NCBI GenBank assembly: GCA_900128395.1 | Contig: LT649846.1 | Location: 1-12,556 of the forward strand | DNA from: Stramenopiles sp. TOSAG23-2 | Lineage: Eukaryota > Sar | Length of the DNA: 12,556 nucleotides | Direction: 5' to 3' | In this document: positions 1 to 7,417 of the stretch, piece by piece | Layout: each line of letters begins with the position of its first letter | Numbering within the stretch: the stretch's first letter is position 1 | Position numbers and translations under genes: made by a program | Notes under the pieces: generated by a model | What the model saw: the letters and a program-made list of their open reading frames with translations, nothing else | Databases searched by the model: none | Told to the model about the DNA's origin: nothing

Positions 1-518
1 ACACGAGAAGTGTAAAATTATTATAACTTTACGATTTTAACCATACTCGTATAATATAAAGCACTAAATTCACTAAAGGCTTCTTCATAAAATATTTTTT
101 TGCACTTCTTTTGGTACCAGGTAATGAGACTATTTTATAAAATTGAAATAATTTTATACGAAATAAAAAATCTTAATCTATTTATATTTATATTCTACCA
201 AGTATAATAATCCCCCCCCGCTAATAATTTCACCTTAGCACCTTAATTCTCCGTCTAATGCCAATATATTATCTCTAATTCTAACTAATAAAAAAAGATA
301 TTATTAAAATATACTTCCTACAACTTGAAGATATACAGGATATCTTTATACAAGTAGACAAAAGGAAGACAGCAAGAAGATAAACAGACAGAAGGATACA
401 TCAGAAGAACTGATAATAAAACTAACATACGTATATATGTATTACACAAGCCTTTCATTTGTATAAATTGAAATACATCACATTTTATACATTTTCATAT
501 TTTAAGAACAACAAAATT
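1..518. promoter_or_regulatory. AT-rich 5' flank of the lyase gene
   Basis: No gene is visible in this stretch. It is very AT-rich and should contain the promoter and 5' UTR of the lyase gene that starts at 519, and perhaps the 3' end of an unseen upstream gene. Visible structure: a run of eight C at 212-219, a purine-rich tract at about 356-413 just upstream of the coding region, and a small perfect inverted repeat near 329-345 (AGATAT / ATATCT around five bases). The 13-mer CCAGGTAATGAGA at 117-129 recurs at 9521-9533. No convincing TATA box can be singled out against this base composition. Confidence 0.4.
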
Positions 519-2483
519 ATGTCAAAAAAAAAAGAGAAAAGATATAGATGCAGAGAATTAATTGCAGAGTCCTTAGTTGCACAAGGTGTGGAGTTTTGCT
601 TTGGTATTGTTGGATATCCTGTACAAGAGTTGTAAGTTTTCTTTTTTCAATAACAATATTTTTTATGTTGAAACTAACATATGCATTTTTTTTTCCTATT
701 TTCTTTACCATTATAATTACAGAGGCCAAGAAATTCAGGAAGCTGGAATTAAATATATTGGTATGCATAACGAGCAAGCTGCATCCTATGCAGCAGCAGC
801 GGTTGGATATTTAACTGGGCGTCCTGGTGCATGTTTGACAGTAACCGGCCCAGGTATGATACATGCAGTTGCAGGTATGGCAAATGCGCAATCGAATTGC
901 TGGCCAATGATATGCTTGTCTGGTGCCAGTGAAAGATCACAAGATGGTATTGGTTCATTTCAAGAAGCAAAACAATTATTGTATGCACATGAAGCTTGTA
1001 AGTGGTATAATCGTGTACCATCTTATCAATACGTCCCTCGTTTAATTGAACAGGCAGTACGATACTCAATGGCTGGACGCCCAGGTGCATGTTACATTGA
1101 TTTACCAGCTGATGTCATGCGCGAAGCCATACCTAGTGGTAGAGGTAGTATTGAACAACCTCCAATGGGTAAGTTAGACCGATTACATATACATTTTTGA
1201 GACAAATGCATACACACACACACACACATATTTTCTAACATCATTGCAAATAATACAATTATATATATTATAAATATACAGCACCAGGGCAAGGTTTGAC
1301 AGAAGCAAATTCGAGCGAAGTGAAACGTGCAATGGCACTTTTATCTGCTGCAAAAGCACCATTGGTAATTATTGGGAAAGGTGCTGCATTTGGTCGTGCT
1401 GAAGACGAATTGAAACATTTTGTTGAACACACAAATATTCCTTATATTACCGTACCTATGGGTAAAGGTGTCATACCAGATGACCATCCAAATCATGTAG
1501 TTCCAGCACGTTCTACTGCATTAAAAGAAGCGGATATAGTATTGTTAGTTGGTGCACGTTTAAATTGGATCTTACATTTCGGTGGCCCACCTCGCTATGA
1601 TCCAAATGTTCGCTTTATTAAGATTGATGTGTACGAAGAAGAAATGCATAACTCCAAACCTGCAGAAGTAGCATTGGTCGGTAATGCAAAATGTGTCATT
1701 GCACAAATGAATGAAGTGCATGCGTCGAATCCATGGAAATACGACAATAATTCAACATATTGGAACAATTTAAGAAGTACAATTGCTAAAAATAAGAAGA
1801 TTTCTGCTGACTTAGGTTCAGATAAATCTTCCCCATTGAATTACTATGCAACTCTACAATGCATCCAAAGCCATTTGCCACGAGATGCTTTTATCATGTC
1901 CGAAGGTGCAAATACAATGGATATTGGACGTACCATATTGGATAATTATTTACCGCGTTCTCGACTAGATGCTGGTACATTCGGGACTATGGGTGTCGGG
2001 CTAGGTCAGTTGATCGCAGCGGCAGTTGTTCATCCAGATCGCAAAGTTGTTGGTGTTATGGGTGACAGCGCATTTGGTTTTAGCGCAATGGAGTATGAAA
2101 CAGTAGTACGCTTTCAAATGAATGTTTTGATAATTATTTTGAATAATAATGGAATTGGTGGTGGTCCACGGAATTGGAAAAAAGAATGGGATACACCAAT
2201 GGGTGCAGTTGACTCTCCAGTAAATTCATTAAATCCAGCTATTCGATATGAAAAATTGACTGAGGCATTTGGTGGTCGTGCATTCTATGCAACAACATAT
2301 GATGAAGTGAACAAATTGACACCAGAAGCAATTGCGCATAAAGGACCTGCAATTTTCCATATTCGAATTAATGTACGTGCAAATCGAAAAAAACAAGAAT
2401 TTCCATTTGGTAGTATGCAATCCATGTTAGCTGGTAGTGCACCAGTTGCTAAAAACAAAACAAACGGCAATTCAAAATTATAA
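519..2483 (+). CDS. HACL1: Peroxisomal 2-hydroxyacyl-CoA lyase (HACL1/oxalyl-CoA decarboxylase family)
   Basis: Three exons (519-631, 723-1168, 1282-2483) join in frame to 586 residues, close to the family's 570-580. The enzyme is thiamine-diphosphate dependent and cleaves 2-hydroxyacyl-CoA, in alpha-oxidation, to an aldehyde and formyl-CoA. Visible motifs: catalytic Glu55 in HNEQAASY; the SGASER segment near 104-109; [10 protein letters not shown] in the central domain; [26 protein letters not shown]; and the ThDP/Mg motif from Gly447-Asp448-Ser449 to Asn474-Asn476. The C-terminus is Ser-Lys-Leu, a canonical PTS1 peroxisomal signal. Residues 116-119 read SFQE, as in HACL1 (AFQE), whereas bacterial oxalyl-CoA decarboxylases have DYEE with substrate-contacting Tyr-Glu (comparison from memory); this favours lyase over strict oxalyl-CoA decarboxylase. 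The start ATG has A at -3 and is followed by a run of ten A. The segment after the Asn triplet (GIGGGPRNW) departs from the usual GIY.G. Confidence 0.93.
632..722 (+). other. Intron 1 of the lyase gene
   Basis: 91-base GT-AG intron. The donor is GTAAGT and the acceptor ATTACAG follows a T-rich tract. It splits a Leu codon (TT|A) after residue 37. Removing it joins the VGYPVQE segment to [13 protein letters not shown], which matches the family without a gap. Reading through the intron gives sequence unlike the family. Confidence 0.9.
1169..1281 (+). other. Intron 2 of the lyase gene, with a CA microsatellite
   Basis: 113-base GT-AG intron. The donor is GTAAGT, and the acceptor ATACAG lies at 1276-1281. 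It splits an Ala codon (G|CA, residue 187) and restores frame into the exon that starts PGQGLTEAN. The intron holds an uninterrupted AC dinucleotide run at about 1212-1228. The splice joins the first ThDP-binding domain to the central domain, a region of variable linker sequence in this family, so the exact join rests on the frame and splice sites more than on homology. Confidence 0.85.
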
Positions 2484-2679
2484 AAATTTATAATATGAAT
2501 GTAAACCTTGGACACAAAGTGTTGGAATAATGGAACACACCAAAAATTTGGAGAAAATGAAAAGAAAAATTCTGCTGCGGTATTTTGGTATATATAAAAT
2601 ACAGTGTTTGTATGCGGAAATGTATTAGAAAAATTACAAAATGCGTATAGATATATGTATTAATGCGAGTATATATACA

Positions 2680-2697
2680 TGTGTGTGTGTATGTGTA
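2680..2697 (+). terminator. TG-rich tract, possible GU-rich downstream polyadenylation element
   Basis: Alternating TG, then TGTGTACGC and an A run at 2701-2706, about 200 bases after the lyase stop. GU-rich elements downstream of cleavage sites bind CstF in many eukaryotes. A very similar tract (GT repeat, TACGT, A run) follows the hydroxylase gene at 9548-9570. The role is inferred from composition and position only. Confidence 0.3.
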
Positions 2698-2722
2698 CGC
2701 AAAAAAGATTGAAAATAATCAT

Positions 2723-2727
<5 letters not shown>

Positions 2728-2756
<29 letters not shown>
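2728..2756. repeat. TA dinucleotide microsatellite
   Basis: About 14 uninterrupted TA units in the 3' flank of the lyase gene. Simple-sequence repeat, length likely variable between alleles. Confidence 0.95.
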
Positions 2757-2758
<2 letters not shown>

Positions 2759-3121
2759 CCATATAAATATACGAAGTTAAAGTATGATGTACGAATATAT
2801 TAGAGTATATATATTTAATTAATGCATAATTTATATTAGAGTATATTAAACAGAAAGAGTAGTAAAAGAGAGTAAAATTAAAAAAAATTACGCGAGAGAT
2901 GTGTATGATATGCATTAATGAAATTAAATATAATACGAACTTCGTATATTTTATTATGATATATATATATTCAAATTATGACCTCTTCTCCCCCTTGTTT
3001 TCTCACACGCTCTGCTCGTCCTCTCTAATTCTAGTCCACCCCGCCGTCAATTTTTTTTTATGTTTTATAAAAAAATAAAAAGTGTAATATTAATACTTTT
3101 TAGATCAATTCAAAACTTATC

Positions 3122-4424
3122 TCACAAAAATGGTAATGCAAGAGGTCTTTTCAAACACCATGATTGTTTCTCAAGAGAATCTACTACTGTCTTTACTTTT
3201 GATGCTAACGTTTCATCAGTTGTTATGACAAATGGAACATTTTGTTTATCCAAGATAGGTATTTGCAATACCGCATAAATAGATACACCATTTTCCTCGC
3301 ATATTTGACCAACTGTACGTATGATTCCTGTAGCATCCCGTATGTTAATTCGTATATAAAATTTACCAGGATAATCCGTTTGATGGGTTAAATTGTTTTT
3401 CAATGGAAATGGTTTTGGTGATTTCTTCATTGATATTTCAAGCATATCACTAACAATGGAAGTAGCAGTTGGAAATCTCCCAGCCCCTGCACCGACATAA
3501 TACGTAGTGCCTAAATATTTTGATCTAACTTCCACAATGTTAGTAGCGCCATTCACACTTGCAATTGTATTTGATAGAGGAACAATAACAGGTGAAACGA
3601 AGATTTCTGCACCTGTCCCATCGTTTACGCTTTTACATACTCCTAACAATTTAATTTTACTTTTTAAAATCTTTGCATACTCGAAATCATCTGCTGTCAA
3701 TGTAGATATTCCAGTGCAGGATATGCTTTCATCTTTTATCCATGTGCCGAGTGTTAAACGGCATAACAAAGATATCTTTGATCTTGCATCATGGCCTTCC
3801 ACATCGGCAGTAGGGTCAGCTTCTGCAAAACCAAGATCTTGCGCTTCTTTCAATGCAGCTTCATAGGAACAACCAGTTTGATCCATTTTAGTTAACATAT
3901 AATTTGTAGTTCCATTTAATATACCAGAAACTTGCAGCACCTCATCTGCAGCGATTACATCTCGTTGGAGAGATTTTATCACAGGTATTCCGCCACCAAC
4001 AGCAGCTTCAAATGCAAATCGTGCACCACCACTACTATTTTTTTTCAACAAGTTTCTCGATTTCATCTAAATGATATGATATCAACGCTTTATTTGCTGT
4101 CACAACAGATTTTTTTGCCTCTAGACCACCAAATACAACTTTTTTAGCAGCACCTAATCCACCCATGACTTCTACAATCAAATCAATCGACTCATCAGCA
4201 AAAATTTCCTGTAAATTAGATGTTAGATTTGCACCTTCTGGTACATCAAAATCACGTTTTTTCGAGACGTTGCGGACTAAAATAGATTTAATGTTAAATT
4301 GAATACCCAGTTTCGCAAATATATCTTGTCGTTCTTTAATTATTTGACAGACACCACCTCCAACGATACCAGCACCACATAACGCGACATTAATAGTTTT
4401 TACAGAAGCTGCAATAGAAGACAT
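3122..4424 (-). CDS. hom: Homoserine dehydrogenase with ACT domain, frame broken once in an A8 run
   Basis: Reduces aspartate semialdehyde to homoserine with NAD(P)H, on the route to threonine and methionine. It is read in two overlapping frames: 4424 down to about 4038 (129 residues before TAG), then continuing to TGA at 3124-3122. Removing one base from the A8 run gives 433 residues, normal for the bacterial long form. Order: Rossmann motif GAGIVGGG (17-24); VVTANKAL with Lys112; FEAAVGGGIP; GILNGTTNY; GFAEADPTADVEG with the catalytic acidic residues (about 198-210); C-terminal ACT domain from about 353, starting PGKFYIRINI, likely for threonine feedback. Homology runs straight through the break, so neither half is spurious. 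The break may be a sequencing error, a fresh pseudogene lesion, or slippage. The yeast-type enzyme lacks an ACT domain. The gene has no introns and is divergent from the transporter. Confidence 0.9.
4038..4045 (-). other. A8 homopolymer at the homoserine dehydrogenase frame break
   Basis: Read on the minus strand, GTT GAA AAA AAA TAG stops the first frame. With seven A instead of eight it reads GAA AAA AAT AGT and enters the second frame, giving EKN followed by SSGGARF. The shift needed is +1 (skip one base), equivalent to deleting one A. It is not the -1 shift typical of retroviral-type slippery sites. Confidence 0.9.
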
Positions 4425-4978
4425 TGCTTTTTTTATTTTGTTTATTTCAATAGAATATATATAATCTGTCCATATGTTGACAATATATATTTAGAGAGTG
4501 TATATGGACTTGCGTATTATCTATCTATATATATTATTGTGACGTTATATAAAAACATTTTATATAATATAATATTTATTTTTTTAGATTAGTGCATCAT
4601 TACCTAGTGCTTAGTGCTATACTACTACAGGTTAAGGTACCACAACATAAATTAAAATATGTGTGGCCAGACGAAGAGAGTTCATATAGCACAATATAAA
4701 TAATAGTATTAGAAGTTAGTATAAGAATAGCACAATACCTGGTGAATTTTTTTTTTGTATGTAGGCACGTAGATATATTAATAATATTAAAGATATATAT
4801 ATAGATTAACACAGATTTACGAAGTAGGAATCTATAATAGTTATACATAGTATATTTTATACAGCAAAATTTGTATAAAGAATCATTTAAAATCATCAAA
4901 TAGATACTCAGTTTTTAGATTTGATAAATTCGAGTAGTATATATTTTATATCTAAACAAATTAAATCGTTAATAAGGC
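4425..4978. promoter_or_regulatory. Divergent promoter region between homoserine dehydrogenase and the transporter
   Basis: These 554 bases separate two gene starts that point away from each other, so both promoters and 5' UTRs must lie here. The sequence is extremely AT-rich, with many TATATA stretches (for example about 4482-4491 and 4793-4802), so no individual TATA box can be assigned. A slightly less AT-rich patch lies at about 4600-4690. No open frame of interest, RNA gene or long repeat was recognised. Confidence 0.55.
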
Positions 4979-6922
4979 ATGTTACGACAGTTAGCTCATC
5001 CAAAACAATTTTTCAATCATTATATTATACGAAAAAATATTATTATAAAAAATAATAAAATCGCGTGTGCAATATTTAGTCGTACTACAACATCAACAAC
5101 CAGTACTAAACAACCAGCAGCTGGTGAAAAATTTGTGGAAAGCATTGGTTGGCATCCAAAACAATTAGTTGTACCTTCGGAGAAGACAAATCGTTTTAAA
5201 TTTGTCCCAGCGGCACTTGCAAACCATGTCTGTTTAGGAGGAATATTCGCTTGGTCTGTATTTAATAAACCGTTAACATCCATGTATGGTGTAGTAGCAC
5301 CAGCTGGATCGGATTGGTTACTTGCGGAAGCAACACCCGTGTTTTCATTGGTTATGGGCGGTTTTATTTGGGGGGCAATCTTTGGTAAATATTTAGATGC
5401 ATGGGGGCCACGAGTTTCCTGTTTAATCGGTGCAGCTGGTTTGGGTGGTGGATATTGTATCGTTGCAGCTGGTGCTGCAATACATAGTTTGCCAATTATT
5501 TATTTAGGTGGATTGACATGGGGACTTTGTAATGGTTGGGCGTATACACCACCAGTTGCTACTTTATTGAAATGGTTTCCAGATAGAAAAGGGCTTGCAT
5601 CTGGAATGTGCATTGCTGGATATGGTGGTGGGGGAGCATTGGGAACATATGTTGGTACTCAATTACAACAATATTTTCGTAAAGCTCCTGAATATTTAGG
5701 ACCAAGTGATTCAATACAATATGAAAATGTTGGTGGTCAATTATTTGTTAAGAATGGTGAAGAAATGCGTGAGATTGTCATTGCAACCGCAGCAGATGTA
5801 TCTACGTGGGTCGATGAAGGTTTATTAGAAGGTGTGTATGCAGTTGGAACAGGTTCAACAGGTTTAATAGAAACATTTGCATGTATGGGTGCATTATATG
5901 CACCAATTATGGTTATATCATCCTTTGTATATAAATTACCACCTGCAGGATATGCGCCGGAAGGTGCAAAATCGTCGGCAACCAATATTGAAAAAGAAGA
6001 AGAGCAACAACAAAAACAATCATCATCTGCAGTAACTTTAACTGAACACAATGTAGATGCAGAAGTTGCAACACGTACGAAACAATTTGGATTATTATAT
6101 TTAGGTTTTGGATGTGTAGCAACTGGTGCATATGGCTTCATTGGTGCTGGGAAAACATTAATATACGATGGGTTTGCATCTAATTTGCCTGAGATTGTAA
6201 CACCAGCATTTGCCACTGCATTTGTTGGTGCGATAGGGATTGCAAATTTATCTGGTAGATTAGTATGGCCAGCACTGTCTGATAAATTAGCTGAATGGAA
6301 AGGCGGGGATCCATTTTATGGTCGAAGATTGGCTTTTAGTTTGATGTGGGGTATTTGTCCTGCTATGTATTTAGGTGTAGTATGGGCAGTTCATGAATGT
6401 GCAGTAAATCCATCTGCTTTGCCACTTGCAGTATTTTACGGATCTGTTTTAGGTATTATCTCTAGTTTTGGTGGTGCAGCTGCTGGTCGACCAGCTTTGA
6501 TTGGTGATTTATACGGTTTAAAAAATGTTGGTAATTTAGCCGCTAGACAATTAAGTGTGGTTATGCCAGCAGCGTTTTTAGGACCATATATCGTAGCAAC
6601 AATGCGTGAAAGTGCATCAATAGATGCAATTAAAGAGTTATGTTTAAATATTGATGATTCAGCATTTACAAATGCATTTGCTGCTGGGAAAGATCAACTT
6701 GATACATTAATTGAGCAGAAAACAGTAACTATTAGTCGTTTAATGGAAATTGCACCACCAGGTACAATTGATCCGACACCATTTTTGTATGATAATTGTT
6801 TGATTCTATTAGCTGGGATCCAAACTACAGCATTGTTGACAAATTGGGCATTAACTCCTGTTGATCCAGCTTTACACGAGAAGGAAGAGGGAGAAAATAA
6901 CAACAACAACAAAGAGGATTGA
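4979..6922 (+). CDS. Oxalate/formate antiporter (OFA) family MFS transporter
   Basis: Uninterrupted frame of 647 residues, longer than the roughly 420 of bacterial OxlT. It is a 12-helix major facilitator. Approximate helices: 76-97, 115-137, 146-166, 170-190, 206-226, 292-316, 369-392, 405-430, 450-470, 478-500, 521-540, 603-622. Family signs are the FAWSVFNKPL segment in helix 1, GKYLDAWGPR as motif A (136-145), the WGLCNGWAYTPPVATLLKWFPDRKGLASG stretch around helices 4-5, and SGRLVWPALSDK after helix 8. Extra sequence lies at 227-290, in a Gln/Glu/Ser-rich linker between the two halves (about 325-366), and at 545-600. The first 45 residues are rich in Arg, Lys, Ser and Thr with almost no acids, like a mitochondrial presequence. 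Likely cargo is oxalate, formate or another small carboxylate; the actual substrate and membrane are not shown. The tail is Glu/Asn-rich. Confidence 0.85.
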   Translation: MLRQLAHPKQFFNHYIIRKNIIIKNNKIACAIFSRTTTSTTSTKQPAAGEKFVESIGWHPKQLVVPSEKTNRFKFVPAALANHVCLGGIFAWSVFNKPLTSMYGVVAPAGSDWLLAEATPVFSLVMGGFIWGAIFGKYLDAWGPRVSCLIGAAGLGGGYCIVAAGAAIHSLPIIYLGGLTWGLCNGWAYTPPVATLLKWFPDRKGLASGMCIAGYGGGGALGTYVGTQLQQYFRKAPEYLGPSDSIQYENVGGQLFVKNGEEMREIVIATAADVSTWVDEGLLEGVYAVGTGSTGLIETFACMGALYAPIMVISSFVYKLPPAGYAPEGAKSSATNIEKEEEQQQKQSSSAVTLTEHNVDAEVATRTKQFGLLYLGFGCVATGAYGFIGAGKTLIYDGFASNLPEIVTPAFATAFVGAIGIANLSGRLVWPALSDKLAEWKGGDPFYGRRLAFSLMWGICPAMYLGVVWAVHECAVNPSALPLAVFYGSVLGIISSFGGAAAGRPALIGDLYGLKNVGNLAARQLSVVMPAAFLGPYIVATMRESASIDAIKELCLNIDDSAFTNAFAAGKDQLDTLIEQKTVTISRLMEIAPPGTIDPTPFLYDNCLILLAGIQTTALLTNWALTPVDPALHEKEEGENNNNNKED

Positions 6923-7417
6923 TAGTTTAAATTTGTATACACTGAGGAAAGGTACATATTAATAGTGTACATTTTATATAATACCTGGAGAGTGTATACT
7001 TCTCGTATTTATTATTTTTTATTTTTTTTTTATATATAGACACGAACGCGCTTCGTATTAAAATAAAAAATATTTTTCAAGATATATATATTAAATAAGA
7101 GAATTTTTTATAATATTAAAAAAATATATTAATATTCTTTAATATTGCCGTCTGCACATTATGGATATCATATTATTAATATTACTCGTACTCGTACAGT
7201 ATTATATGATGTGTACATAATATCCGATCACATGTGCACATCAAACCAGGAGGAGAAGATATTTTTTTTTTCTTCATCAATTTTCTTCCGCACACAATCC
7301 TTCACCAAGATATAAAATATATAAAAATTAGGAATAAATATAATTTCGAAAGAATAAAGGAAGAAAATAGAAATACTGATATATATACATACATAAACAA
7401 TTAAATATAAAGAAGCA
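6923..7417. promoter_or_regulatory. Spacer: transporter 3' flank and hydroxylase promoter
   Basis: No gene seen. Both neighbours are on the plus strand, so this holds the transporter's 3' UTR and then the promoter and 5' UTR of the hydroxylase. T- and A-runs cover about 7010-7040. An inverted repeat with perfect 7-base ends (ATCATAT 7167-7173, ATATGAT 7204-7210) encloses the tandem CTCGTA CTCGTA at 7185-7196. TTCGTA also occurs at 7052 and CTCGTA at 7002. No TATA box stands out. Confidence 0.45.

Larger units (their letters stand above)
2484..3121. other. Convergent 3' flank between lyase and homoserine dehydrogenase genes
   Basis: No gene seen. The lyase (+) and homoserine dehydrogenase (-) genes converge here, so the stretch should hold both 3' UTRs and poly(A) sites. 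A TG-rich tract at 2680-2697 resembles a GU-rich downstream polyadenylation element for the lyase. A TA repeat of about 14 units fills 2728-2756. TACGAA occurs at 2770, 2790 and 2934, the last in a perfect 7-bp inverted repeat (ATACGAA C TTCGTAT, 2933-2947). A pyrimidine-rich, comparatively GC-rich tract spans about 2990-3047. I see no AATAAA at a sensible distance from the lyase stop. Confidence 0.5.

Noticed and set aside
577-1200. Single open frame covering intron 1 and exon 2 of the lyase
   Set aside because: Its first 50 or so residues are translated intron and out-of-frame exon 1, and its end is translated intron 2. The spliced model fits the family throughout.
519-2483. Naming the first gene strictly as oxalyl-CoA decarboxylase
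   Set aside because: The substrate-contact residues and overall sequence look closer to HACL1, and the Tyr-Glu pair of bacterial oxalyl-CoA decarboxylases is Phe-Gln here. Some oxalyl-CoA activity remains possible.
4035-4092. A 52-base GT-AG intron in homoserine dehydrogenase that would restore frame
   Set aside because: The length works, but it would delete the conserved ALISYHLDEIEKLVEK segment after TANK, which family members have at the same length. A one-base break fits better.
5737-6216. Minus-strand frame of 159 codons opposite the transporter
   Set aside because: It is antisense to strongly conserved transporter helices and shows no domain; a shadow frame.
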